Source: Flavobacterium tegetincola DSM 22377
GTDB taxonomy: Bacteria; Bacteroidota; Bacteroidia; Flavobacteriales; Flavobacteriaceae
DNA: 64,000 bases
Direction of reading: 5' to 3'
NCBI RefSeq assembly: GCF_000425485.1
Contig: NZ_KE384383.1
Span: 124,117-188,116, forward strand
Shown one piece after another: positions 1-8,539 of the stretch. Each line of letters starts with the position of its first letter. The stretch's first letter is position 1. The notes below the pieces were generated by a model that was given only the letters and a program-made list of their open reading frames with translations, did no database searches and had not been told where the DNA came from. The position numbers were made by a program, and so were the translations under genes.

Positions 1-211
1 AAGATTGAAGTATCAAGTATTAAGACTAGAAGTATTAAGATTAAAGTATCAAGTATTAATATCTAAAGTATTCAGTTTTATAGTTTTCAGTGAATAGAAT
101 AGTATCAAAATATTTTTTTTAAACAACGACTTAAAAATCCCAAATTCTAACTTTCAAATCTCAACTTCTAACTTCCTACTCATACATCAAAAATCCTAAA
201 TCCTAAATCCA
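1..211. repeat. AT-rich spacer with short degenerate direct repeats
   Basis: Bases 1-78 are made of about five imperfect copies of AAGTATTAAGA or AAGTATCAAG, and bases 190-211 carry AAATCCT twice plus a partial copy directly in front of the ATG at 212. No gene and no clear TAnnTTTG promoter is seen. This is probably the spacer between dnaE2 and a gene outside the window. Confidence 0.5.
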
Positions 212-3200
212 ATGTATCTCAACTGTCATTCTTATCACTCTTTACGTTACGGCACCATTCCGTTAGAGACACTTGTTGCTCAAGCCGTGCATTATGGCGT
301 TACTGCTATGGCATTGACGGATATCAATACAGTTACCGGAATTTATGATTTTATCACGGCTTGCAAACACGTAAACATAAAACCATTAATTGGAATTGAA
401 TTTCGCTGTGGCACTGAATTTCGATATATTGGTTTGGCCAAAAATGCCAACGGCTTGGCAGAAATGAACCGGTTTTTGACAGATCATAATTTTAAAAATA
501 TTTCTTTGCCGTTACAAGCGCCCGATTTTGAAAATGTAACTGTTATTTATTCATTTATAAACCCTCCTTCAACATTAAAAGCACACGAATACTTGGGCGT
601 CAGACCCGAAGAAGTGCGAAAGTTATTCAGTTATACCGGAGATTTTTCGAAATTGGTCATTTGGCAACCCGTTACTTTTACGTCGAAAAAAGAATACCAA
701 CTCCATAAAATTTTGCGAGCCATAGATCAAAATAGTTTGCTCTCCAAATTGAGTCCTTCTGATGTTGCAACTCCATTTGAAGTCATGGTCAATCAAGAAC
801 GTTTATTAAAAGCTTTTGCCGATTATCCACAAATTAGTGCCAACACAAATCAACTCATTTCTGACTGTAATTTTGACTATGAATTTGGCAAACCCAGAAA
901 TAAAAAACATTACACAAATAATAGTGAAAGCGACATTGCATTACTCACCACATTGGCACAACAAGGTATGGATTGGCGGTATGGCAAAAATAATCAAGCG
1001 GCAAAAAACCGTGTGGCAAAAGAATTAAAAGTCATTCATGAACTTGAATTCAGCGGTTATTTTCTAATCACTTGGGATATCGTTCGGTACAGCAACAGTC
1101 GGGGTTTTTTGCACATTGGAAGAGGAAGTGGTGCCAACTCAATCATCGCCTATTGTTTAGGAATTACGGATATTTGTCCGATTGAATTGGACTTGTATTT
1201 TGAACGTTTTTTGAATGAAAATCGCAAGAGTCCACCTGATTTTGATATTGATTGGAGTTGGCAAGAACGCGATGTTATTTTAGAATATATTTTCAATCGG
1301 TATGGTAGAGAACATGTTGCTTTCTGCGGCACGAATGTCGAATTTAAATACCGTTCTATTTTTAGAGAAGTGGGAAAAGTTTTTGGTTTGCCTAAAGAAG
1401 AACTCGACCATCTTGCTAAAAATCCGATGAAACTCCACGAAACCAATAGCGTAGTTCGCGAAGTGCAAGAATACGGCATGTTATTGGAAAAATATCCCAA
1501 TCAAAGAAGTATGCATTCGTGTGGAATTCTGATTTCGGAAGAACCGATTACAAATTTCACGCCGCTAGAAATGCCGCCAAAAGGATTTCCGATTGTGCTT
1601 TTTGACATGCATGTAGCCGAAGCAATTGGTTTTGAAAAGTTTGATATTTTGAGTCAGCGTGGTATTGGAACTATTGATGATACGGTAAAATTGGTTGCTA
1701 AAAATCAGGGAATTCAAATAAACATCCGTGATACTTCCATTTCAAAGAACCAAGCAGATGCCAATGTGTTTTTGTCAAAGGGAAAAACAATTGGCTGTTT
1801 TTACATTGAAAGTCCTGCAATGCGTGGTTTGTTACGACGATTGAAATGTGATAATTATAAAACATTAGTCGCTGCTTCATCTATCATTCGGCCTGGTGTG
1901 GCCAAATCGGGGATGATGAAAGAGTATATTTTTCGGCACAACCATCCGGATAAATTTGAATATTTTCATCCCGTTTTTGAGGAACAATTGGGCGAAACCT
2001 ACGGTATTATGGTGTATCAAGAAGACGTCATTAAAATTGCTTTGCATTATGGAGGATTACCTGCCGCGGATGGCGATATTTTGCGAAGGGCCATGAGTGG
2101 AAAAGGACGTTCATTGAGTGCGTTGCAAAAAGTAAAAGAGCATTTCTTTGAAAGTTGTGCCAATAATGGACATCCTGAAGCATTGAGTCAGGAAATTTAT
2201 AGGCAAATTGAATCGTTTGCAGGCTACTCGTTTTGCAAAGCCCATTCGGCTTCGTATGCGGTAGAAAGTTACCAAAGTTTGTATTTAAAAGTGCATTTCC
2301 CAATTGAATTTATGGTCGCGGTTATCAATAATCAAGGTGGTTTTTACCGTATAGAAGTGTATGTCCATGAAGCAAGAATGGCGGGAGCTGCAATTCATAA
2401 TCCGTGTGTCAATAAAAGCGAATTTGCCGCTACATTATATGGAGCAGATGTGTATTTGGGATTCATGCATTTGCAAGGTTTGCCTGTAAAATTGGCGGAA
2501 GCCATCATAAAAGAACGTTCAATTAAAGGTGAATTTAGTTCATTAGAAGATTTCTGTACGCGTGTCATCATTGGTTTAGAAAGTTTGAAATTATTGATTT
2601 TTATTGGTGCTTTCAGAAGTTTGGGCAAGACCAAAAACCAGTTGTTGATTCTTGCCAGTATGCTTTTTCATGCTGTTGCCAAAACGGACCAAGTTCTTTT
2701 GCTGCAAGAAGCGGTAAAAGAATACCATTTGCCTCAATTGGAACGATCGCTTTTTGAAGATGCTTTTGATGAAATTGAATTGTTGGGATTTCCCACTTCA
2801 TTTACGCCTTTTGAATTGTTGCAGACTACTTTTCGGGGCGATGTGATGGCAAATAATTTGGCACAACACCATAAGGAACAAGTTCGGATGCTTGCTTATT
2901 TAATTTCCCGCAAACAAGTACCTACGGTTCGTGGGACGATGTATTTTGGGACTTGGATTGATGCAGAAGGCACTTATTTTGATACGGCACATTTTCCCGA
3001 TAATCTGCAACATTTTCCTTTTCAAGGCGGAGGTTGTTATTTGCTATCGGGTGTTGTGGAAGTCGATTATCATTTTCCAACAGTTACTATTGTGCAAATG
3101 TCTAAAATGCCTTTTGTTGCTGATCCAAGATATACTGATTCGAAAGAGCATCAATTCCGAACGCAAGAAAATTTAAAAGAGGATATCAGTGCCACACAAC

Positions 3201-3259
3201 GAGCGCCTTATCCGAGAGAACACGAAATTGGGTTGCCGCGGTTTAAGATGGTTTTGTAG
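212..3259 (+). CDS. dnaE2: DNA polymerase III alpha subunit, short second copy (DnaE2/ImuC type)
   Basis: C-family DNA polymerase of 1015 residues. The order is PHP domain (about 1-70), palm and fingers (about 260-620), helix-hairpin-helix region (about 740-830) and a C-terminal OB-like part. The catalytic aspartates are visible in PDFDID (D343, D345) and in the EKFDIL motif (D478). The length is that of the damage-inducible DnaE2 family, shorter than the roughly 1450-1500 residues usual for the replicative DnaE of Bacteroidota. The PHP metal ligands look degenerate: the usual TDH is TDI at 37-39, so this domain is probably not a nuclease. In relatives such genes follow a Y-family polymerase (imuB/dinB), which would lie to the left of the window. 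Role inferred: translesion synthesis. Confidence 0.85.
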   Translation: MYLNCHSYHSLRYGTIPLETLVAQAVHYGVTAMALTDINTVTGIYDFITACKHVNIKPLIGIEFRCGTEFRYIGLAKNANGLAEMNRFLTDHNFKNISLPLQAPDFENVTVIYSFINPPSTLKAHEYLGVRPEEVRKLFSYTGDFSKLVIWQPVTFTSKKEYQLHKILRAIDQNSLLSKLSPSDVATPFEVMVNQERLLKAFADYPQISANTNQLISDCNFDYEFGKPRNKKHYTNNSESDIALLTTLAQQGMDWRYGKNNQAAKNRVAKELKVIHELEFSGYFLITWDIVRYSNSRGFLHIGRGSGANSIIAYCLGITDICPIELDLYFERFLNENRKSPPDFDIDWSWQERDVILEYIFNRYGREHVAFCGTNVEFKYRSIFREVGKVFGLPKEELDHLAKNPMKLHETNSVVREVQEYGMLLEKYPNQRSMHSCGILISEEPITNFTPLEMPPKGFPIVLFDMHVAEAIGFEKFDILSQRGIGTIDDTVKLVAKNQGIQINIRDTSISKNQADANVFLSKGKTIGCFYIESPAMRGLLRRLKCDNYKTLVAASSIIRPGVAKSGMMKEYIFRHNHPDKFEYFHPVFEEQLGETYGIMVYQEDVIKIALHYGGLPAADGDILRRAMSGKGRSLSALQKVKEHFFESCANNGHPEALSQEIYRQIESFAGYSFCKAHSASYAVESYQSLYLKVHFPIEFMVAVINNQGGFYRIEVYVHEARMAGAAIHNPCVNKSEFAATLYGADVYLGFMHLQGLPVKLAEAIIKERSIKGEFSSLEDFCTRVIIGLESLKLLIFIGAFRSLGKTKNQLLILASMLFHAVAKTDQVLLLQEAVKEYHLPQLERSLFEDAFDEIELLGFPTSFTPFELLQTTFRGDVMANNLAQHHKEQVRMLAYLISRKQVPTVRGTMYFGTWIDAEGTYFDTAHFPDNLQHFPFQGGGCYLLSGVVEVDYHFPTVTIVQMSKMPFVADPRYTDSKEHQFRTQENLKEDISATQRAPYPREHEIGLPRFKMVL

Positions 3260-3297
3260 ATTGCTATTTGGGTAAGTAAAGGGTTCAATAAACTATT

Positions 3298-3954
3298 TTA
3301 TTTTAAATACTTTTTTTCAAATTGATCGGTTGTTATGTTCCGTAATACAGTTGCTTTACCGGCATGATAAATTTGATTGTCTTCGGTATCTTTTTCAATA
3401 TTGCATCCCATACCGATAATGTTATTCTTACCAATTTTAACATTTTGTTGGATAGCGGCATTCATTCCTATAAAGGAGAAATCGCCGATGTGAACATTGC
3501 CACCAAAGGTACAATTGCTCAACATACAGTGTGCTGAAATAGTCACATGATGGCCCATCGCTGTTCCAATTAAAAATGAGTTATCGCCAATAGATACGAA
3601 AGGACCGATTTGAGAACCAGCACTTACAAATGTGTTTTCACCATAAGTCAAATCTTTATACGTAATAGCTTTTTGCGAAATATGACTTACCATCTTATAT
3701 CCTTTGCCTTTTGCTAAATCAAAAATACGCTGTCTCTCTTTGTTTAATCCTAAAGCAATAAACAATTGGTACTCTTCTGGAGGATAACAGGACTCAATCA
3801 TTTCAAAATCGATTACGGGCAAATTGTTAATTTCTCTCTCAACAATGTATTTGCTTTCGATACAAAATCCGCAAACAGAAAATTGTGTTTCATTAGTAAA
3901 TTCAAAGTGCATTGCTTCTGCAAATTTTCCTACGCCGTAAATTATAATTTTCAT
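3298..3954 (-). CDS. Sugar O-/N-acyltransferase of the NeuD/PglD family
   Basis: 218 residues. The N-terminal third (MKIIIYGVGKFAEAM) is the nucleotide-sugar-binding Rossmann-like domain of PglD/NeuD enzymes. From about residue 95 the chain is a left-handed beta helix with hexapeptide repeats (VSIGDN, VHIGDF, VKIGKN). GHHVTI carries the histidine at the place of the catalytic base in PglD. The family transfers an acetyl or longer acyl group to the amino or hydroxyl group of a sugar. The gene ends 38 bp from the end of dnaE2 (convergent) and starts 269 bp from the acyl carrier protein gene (divergent). I infer that it uses acyl groups made by that operon, for example on a surface polysaccharide sugar. 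The substrate is unknown. Confidence 0.8.
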   Translation of the reverse strand: MKIIIYGVGKFAEAMHFEFTNETQFSVCGFCIESKYIVEREINNLPVIDFEMIESCYPPEEYQLFIALGLNKERQRIFDLAKGKGYKMVSHISQKAITYKDLTYGENTFVSAGSQIGPFVSIGDNSFLIGTAMGHHVTISAHCMLSNCTFGGNVHIGDFSFIGMNAAIQQNVKIGKNNIIGMGCNIEKDTEDNQIYHAGKATVLRNITTDQFEKKYLK

Positions 3955-4000
3955 TATTAAAATATTAGAGTTTTTTAGGTGGTAGCCATTTTAGCCATTT

Positions 4001-4028
4001 CAAAAGTAATAATTTTTAGACAACTACA
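4001..4028 (-). promoter_or_regulatory. Predicted Bacteroidota promoter of the NeuD-like gene
   Basis: On the minus strand the -7 element TACTTTTG (4001-4008) fits TAnnTTTG, and a TTG lies 17 bp upstream (4026-4028) as the -33 element. It lies about 46 bp from the start codon at 3954. Confidence 0.45.
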
Positions 4029-4168
4029 ATTTATAATTTATACATTTCACATATTTTTTTTTTAATCATAAAACTTAGTTTCATACCTAGTAAAGGTACG
4101 TTTCATAGTGAAATAACTAGTATTCAACATAAAACAGTTAATTTAACAGTATAAGATTTGCTAAAAAC

Positions 4169-4198
4169 TTTAACATAACGTTAATATGGTTACCTTTG
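4169..4198 (+). promoter_or_regulatory. Predicted Bacteroidota promoter of the acyl operon
   Basis: TACCTTTG at 4191-4198 is a perfect TAnnTTTG -7 element. TTTA at 4169-4172, 18 bp upstream, is a one-base variant of the TTTG -33 element. The ATG of the acyl carrier protein gene follows 25 bp later, so one promoter could serve the six genes 4224-8288. Confidence 0.55.
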
Positions 4199-4223
4199 TA
4201 CACTAATTCATATACACCTAATT

Positions 4224-4487
4224 ATGACAAAAGAAGCCATCCTTATGAAACTTAAAGAAGTTATAAAGCCTTATTCACAAAATCCAGAAGCGCTTGAAAA
4301 TATTTCAGCAACTACAGATTTCACTAATGATTTAAAGATCAATTCTGCAAATTTAGTGGATGTCTTTTTAGATGTAGAAGAAGCATTTGAGATTGAATTG
4401 GAAAATTCAAGTTTGGAAAAGATTGCAAATGTATACGATGCTATTGACGTTATAGAATTAAAATTGCAAGAAAAAAACCAAGCCTAA
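4224..4487 (+). CDS. Acyl carrier protein
   Basis: 87 residues, acidic, with the four-helix carrier-protein pattern. Ser41 in KINSANLVDV stands at the phosphopantetheine attachment site. The usual DSL motif is replaced by NSA, which marks it as a specialised carrier and not the housekeeping AcpP. It is the first gene of an apparent operon with reductase, dehydratase, ketosynthase and phosphopantetheinyl transferase genes. It would carry the growing acyl chain as a thioester and hand it to an acyltransferase. Confidence 0.85.
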   Translation: MTKEAILMKLKEVIKPYSQNPEALENISATTDFTNDLKINSANLVDVFLDVEEAFEIELENSSLEKIANVYDAIDVIELKLQEKNQA

Positions 4488-4561
4488 TATTTTTACGTAT
4501 ACTTAATTAATTTTTAATTGCATTTAGGGCTCTAATAAATCAGAAACGCAAAAATTTAATT

Positions 4562-5356
4562 ATGGAAAATCAATTTAGAGATAATAATTATTGGGCTCTT
4601 ATATTGGGAGGTAGCAGCGGTATTGGTTTAGCATCAGCTTTGAAGCTTTCCAAAGAAGGAATGAACATCATAGTAATTCATAGAAATTCTAGGTCTGAAA
4701 TGCAAGCTATAAACAATTCCTTTGCCGAAATTATCGATAACAAGGTACAGTTTATATCCTTTAACATTGATGCGGGCAATTCAGAAAAAAGAAAGCAAAC
4801 CATAGAAGAATTAAAATCTCAGTTCGGTGAAGGTAAATTAAAATGCATGATCCACAGCATTGCGAAAGGAAATCTAAAAGCTATGGTCGATGCCAATGGA
4901 CCAGAACTTCAGAAGGATGACTTTATGATTACCCTTGAAGCCATGGCCATAAGTTTATATGAATGGACAAAAGATTTATTCAAAGAAAATATGTTTACTA
5001 AGGATACGCGAATTTTATCTTTTACAAGTGAAGGAAATACAAAAGCATACAAAAATTATAGTGCAGTTTCTGTTGCTAAAGTTGCACTAGAAGCTATTTC
5101 TAGAAATATTGCATTAGAATTTGCGCCTTTTGGAATTCGATCCAATTGCATACAAGCAGGCGTGACCGACACCCGATCTCTAAGAATGATCCCAGGCAGT
5201 GAGAAAATGAAAGAAATAGCCATGCATAGAAATCCCTTTGGTAAAATAACTACGGCCGAAGATGTTGCAAATGTGGTTTACTTACTTTGCAAAGACGAAG
5301 CTACATGGATTAATGGTGCTATAATTCCTGTTGATGGCGGTGAATCAATAGTTTGA
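4562..5356 (+). CDS. SDR-family reductase, FabL-like enoyl-ACP reductase
   Basis: 264-residue short-chain dehydrogenase/reductase. The glycine-rich NAD(P)H motif GGSSGIG is at 16-22 and the C-terminal PVDGGESIV is typical of FabG/FabI/FabL proteins. The active-site pair is Tyr166 and Lys173 (YSAVSVAK). This is the Y-x6-K spacing of enoyl-ACP reductases such as FabI/FabL, not the Y-x3-K of ketoreductases. The best reading is reduction of the enoyl intermediate to a saturated acyl-ACP, although ketoreduction cannot be excluded from sequence alone. The gene starts 74 bp after the carrier protein gene and ends 13 bp before the dehydratase gene. Confidence 0.75.
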   Translation: MENQFRDNNYWALILGGSSGIGLASALKLSKEGMNIIVIHRNSRSEMQAINNSFAEIIDNKVQFISFNIDAGNSEKRKQTIEELKSQFGEGKLKCMIHSIAKGNLKAMVDANGPELQKDDFMITLEAMAISLYEWTKDLFKENMFTKDTRILSFTSEGNTKAYKNYSAVSVAKVALEAISRNIALEFAPFGIRSNCIQAGVTDTRSLRMIPGSEKMKEIAMHRNPFGKITTAEDVANVVYLLCKDEATWINGAIIPVDGGESIV

Positions 5357-5369
5357 TAATAGAAGATAG

Positions 5370-5819
5370 ATGACAACAACAGAAATATTTAAAAAATTAC
5401 CGTTTTCTGCACCGTATTTATTTGTAGATGAGTTACTTTACGTAAATGAAAAAGGAGCAAGCGGAACATACACTTTTAAGGCAGATTTAGACTTTTTTAA
5501 AGGACACTTTAAAGATTTACCTGTTGTTCCAGGTGCTATTTTAATTGAGACAATGGCACAAATTGGTGGTGCAAGCGTAAGTATTTACTTATCATCTTTG
5601 GATGAAAACAAAAATGAAAATCAAGTGAGTGTTGCTACCTCTTATAATGTAGAATTCTTTAAACCCGTTTATCCAAATGATAAAATTACGGTTGTTTCTG
5701 AAATTGTATATTTTAGATTTGGCAAACTCAAGACCAAAGTTGTAATGACTAATGAAAGAGATGAGAAAGTATGTGAGGGAGTCATTGCAGGAATCTTAGC
5801 AAAACAGAGCAATTTATGA
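5370..5819 (+). CDS. FabZ-like 3-hydroxyacyl-ACP dehydratase
   Basis: 149-residue single hotdog domain. His46 in FKGHFKDLPVVPG and Glu60 in ILIETMAQIGG are the catalytic pair of FabA/FabZ dehydratases. It should remove water from 3-hydroxyacyl-ACP. The stop overlaps the ketosynthase start (ATGA at 5816-5819), so the two are translationally coupled. Confidence 0.85.
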   Translation: MTTTEIFKKLPFSAPYLFVDELLYVNEKGASGTYTFKADLDFFKGHFKDLPVVPGAILIETMAQIGGASVSIYLSSLDENKNENQVSVATSYNVEFFKPVYPNDKITVVSEIVYFRFGKLKTKVVMTNERDEKVCEGVIAGILAKQSNL

Positions 5820-7093
5820 AAAATAGAGTTGTAATAACAGGACTTGGTGTAGTATCGCCAAATGGTGTGGGACTTCCTGCATTTAAAGATGCCATTAAAA
5901 ATGGGGTTTCGGGAATCAGATTAATTGATCGTTTGGTTGAATTAAAATTTGAAGCTCAAATTGGAGGTATACCGGAAATTACGGAAGAACTGAAAGCGCA
6001 GTATTTTACGCCCTTAGAATTAATGAAATTTAATGCTAGTGGAATATTGTATGGATTGATTGCAGGAGTTGATGCATGGAATGACGCTGGCTTAAAATTA
6101 GGAAATATAGATGAGGAGCCGGATTGGGACAGCGGAATGATTTTTGGAATTGGTTCTATTGCAGCAGATAAACTACGAGATGGTATCGTATTAATTGATA
6201 AACTGCAAGTAAAACGGTTAGGAAGTAATTTTGTAATTCAAACTATGCCAAGCGGTATAACTGCTTATCTTGCAGGTAAGCTTGGTGTAGGTAATCAAGC
6301 AACTACCAATTCATCCGCTTGCGCAACTGGAACAGAAAGTATTCTAATGGCATACGAACGAATTAAATCGGGAAAAGCAAAACGCATGCTAGCAGGAGGT
6401 TGCAATGATAGTAGTCCCTATACCTGGGCAGGATTTGACGCCTTGAGAGTTGCCACTTATAAACACAACCATGAACCCGAAAAAGCTTCGCAACCAATGG
6501 GGAGAGATGCTTCGGGGTTTGTAGCAGGAAGCGGTGCAGGAGCACTAGTTTTAGAAACATTGGAAAGTGCATTGGAGAGAGGAGCACATATTTACGCTGA
6601 AATTTTAGGGGGAGACATGAATACGGGCGGTCAAAAAGGAGATGGAAGTATGACTTTGCCTAATAGTGTTGGTGTGCAGCGATGCATCAAGGAAGCTATC
6701 AAAGACGCGGGTATTCATGCAGATGATATTGACGTCATCAACGGCCATTTAACTTCTACTGGTAAGTGTAATTTGGAAATTAAGAACTGGTCGGAAGCTT
6801 TAAACAGAAAAGGTAAAGATTTCCCTTACATCACGGCTCTCAAATCAATGATTGGTCATACGCTCGGAGCTGCCGGTGCAATTGAAAGTATTGCGGCAAT
6901 TTTACAATTAGAAGAAGGCTTTTTAGTTCCAAATTTAAATTGTAAAAATATTGATCCAGTAATCTTGGATCTGGTTGACGAAGAAAAAATAACAAAGGAA
7001 TATATAAAGAAAGATTTGAATATTATTGCAAAATCAAGTTTTGGATTTGGTGATGTAAACGCTTGTGTGATCTATAAAAAGTATACAGGATGA
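5816..7093 (+). CDS. Beta-ketoacyl-ACP synthase, KAS II (FabF) type
   Basis: 425-residue thiolase-fold condensing enzyme. The Cys-His-His triad is visible as Cys169 (SSACATG), His311 (GHLTST) and His348 (MIGHTLGAAGA). The first histidine motif is normally AHGTST; here it reads GHLTST, an unusual form suggesting a specialised enzyme. It would condense acyl and malonyl units on the carrier protein. The locus has no malonyltransferase and no obvious Y-x3-K ketoreductase, so these steps are presumably borrowed from primary fatty acid synthesis. Confidence 0.85.
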   Translation: MKNRVVITGLGVVSPNGVGLPAFKDAIKNGVSGIRLIDRLVELKFEAQIGGIPEITEELKAQYFTPLELMKFNASGILYGLIAGVDAWNDAGLKLGNIDEEPDWDSGMIFGIGSIAADKLRDGIVLIDKLQVKRLGSNFVIQTMPSGITAYLAGKLGVGNQATTNSSACATGTESILMAYERIKSGKAKRMLAGGCNDSSPYTWAGFDALRVATYKHNHEPEKASQPMGRDASGFVAGSGAGALVLETLESALERGAHIYAEILGGDMNTGGQKGDGSMTLPNSVGVQRCIKEAIKDAGIHADDIDVINGHLTSTGKCNLEIKNWSEALNRKGKDFPYITALKSMIGHTLGAAGAIESIAAILQLEEGFLVPNLNCKNIDPVILDLVDEEKITKEYIKKDLNIIAKSSFGFGDVNACVIYKKYTG

Positions 7094-7118
7094 TAAAAGC
7101 AATTTTATTAATTATTTT

Positions 7119-7682
7119 ATGATTGGAAATGATATAGTAGATCTTCTTTGTGCTAGAAAAGAAAGTAATTGGAAACGTAAGGGTTATCTAAATAAGATTT
7201 ATTCATCTTCTGAACAAAGACTAATTCATTCCACACCCAATGCGGAAATAATGGTTTGGATTTTATGGGTCATGAAAGAAGCTTCCTATAAAGCTAACCA
7301 TAGAATTACCGGGTTGAGAGAATATGCTCCAATAAATATTAAATGCAGCATTAAATATGTGGAACACAACGTATACTTTGGAACCGCAGTCTACAATGGT
7401 TTGGAATACAATACAAAAACAATTGTATATCCGGATTATATTCACAGCATTGCATTGCACAACTCATCTGGTTTTTCTAAAGTCACAGAAATTTTGATTC
7501 CAAATTTCCCATCAAATTACCAAGAACTTTTAAAAATAAAAAAGTACTTATTGCCATCGGAATGTATAATCAAAGACGATCTAGGTATTCCCAACATATT
7601 TAATAATCTTACTAAAGAAATTATGCCTATTTCCATTAGTCATCATGGAAATTTCTTAATTTTGATCCACATAAAAGAGTAA
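7119..7682 (+). CDS. 4'-phosphopantetheinyl transferase
   Basis: 187 residues, Sfp/AcpS superfamily. IGNDIVDL at 2-9 holds the first magnesium ligands and W50..KEASYK (Lys53, Glu54, Lys58) is the second signature. The family moves phosphopantetheine from CoA to the serine of a carrier protein, here very probably Ser41 of the carrier encoded at the head of the operon. A dedicated activating enzyme inside the locus implies that the carrier is poorly served by the housekeeping AcpS. It lies 25 bp after the ketosynthase gene and 6 bp before the acyltransferase gene. Confidence 0.85.
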   Translation: MIGNDIVDLLCARKESNWKRKGYLNKIYSSSEQRLIHSTPNAEIMVWILWVMKEASYKANHRITGLREYAPINIKCSIKYVEHNVYFGTAVYNGLEYNTKTIVYPDYIHSIALHNSSGFSKVTEILIPNFPSNYQELLKIKKYLLPSECIIKDDLGIPNIFNNLTKEIMPISISHHGNFLILIHIKE

Positions 7683-7688
7683 AAAAAC

Positions 7689-8288
7689 ATGGCTTACCTT
7701 TCACAAGAAGAATTATCAAAAATTGGTTTTGCGTCATTTGGACAAGAAGTCTATATCTCAGATAAAGTATCGATTTATAATCCATCAAAAATTTCTCTGG
7801 GATCTTTTGTTCGCATAGACGACTTTTGTCTACTCTCTGCTGGAGAGAAAGGAATAGAAATTGGAGATTACGTGCATATATCTTGTTACGCATGTTTAAT
7901 CGGAAATGAGAAAATTACCGTTAGTAATTTCGTGGCCATCAGTATAAAAGCAACAATCTTATCAAGCACGAGTGACTATTCTGGTGACACGCTACCCTCA
8001 CTAAAAAAATTTGATACCGATAGTGATGTAAGAGAGGGATTAACTTCGGTAATAAGTAAACCAGTAATTCTCGAAACACATACGGGTATCGGGGCTAATA
8101 CTGTAGTTATGCCTGGAGTAACAGTGGGGAAAGGTTCAGCAATTGGTGCACAATCTGTAGTATATGAAGATGTAAATGAATGGGGTATATACGTCGGAAA
8201 CCCAGTTCGGTTCGTGAAAAAAAGAAGCCAAGCAGCTTATAATGAAGCTGAAGAGATTCTGCGTAAAAGAAGAGAGAATAATAAGTAA
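7689..8288 (+). CDS. Hexapeptide-repeat acyltransferase (LbH)
   Basis: 199-residue left-handed beta-helix acyltransferase of the maltose/galactoside acetyltransferase and WbbJ-like group. Hexapeptide rungs run from about 20 to 165 (VSIYNP, ISLGSF, IEIGDY, TGIGAN, VTVGKG). The proline-containing VYVGNPVRFV-like tail (here IYVGNPVRFV) is the usual cap, followed by a charged C-terminal helix. As last gene of the acyl operon it probably moves the finished acyl chain from the carrier protein to a sugar or other small acceptor; the acceptor is not known. The end of the operon is marked by a 224 bp non-coding stretch. Confidence 0.8.
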   Translation: MAYLSQEELSKIGFASFGQEVYISDKVSIYNPSKISLGSFVRIDDFCLLSAGEKGIEIGDYVHISCYACLIGNEKITVSNFVAISIKATILSSTSDYSGDTLPSLKKFDTDSDVREGLTSVISKPVILETHTGIGANTVVMPGVTVGKGSAIGAQSVVYEDVNEWGIYVGNPVRFVKKRSQAAYNEAEEILRKRRENNK

Positions 8289-8517
8289 TTGGATTTTAAG
8301 TTCAACATTTTCTAAGGCATATATTTTATGCATTATGTATAGTCAGATTTCTTTGTAAAAGAATTCGCTAATTTTTCAGCAAACAGAAGTTACTTTCTTG
8401 CTATTTAATGGAAGTGAAATTTTAAAATTAATCAGTACTTTATTCTATTGGTCAGAATTCTTTTTTAAAACAAGGTAATTTAATCAAGAGATCCATCCAT
8501 TCTCAACTTTCTGTGGT

Positions 8518-8525
8518 TATCTTTG
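8518..8525 (+). promoter_or_regulatory. Predicted -7 promoter element of the helicase gene
   Basis: TATCTTTG fits TAnnTTTG. It lies 14 bp before the ATG at 8540 and overlaps the alternative in-frame GTG at 8513, so transcription would start after that GTG. This supports the ATG at 8540 as the true start and predicts a very short 5' leader. No good -33 element is visible. Confidence 0.5.
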
Positions 8526-8539
8526 TGAAAAAAATTAGT

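Noticed and set aside
8513-8539. GTG start of the helicase nine codons upstream
   Set aside because: A TAnnTTTG element overlaps it, so the transcript should begin after this GTG; the ATG at 8540 fits the family.
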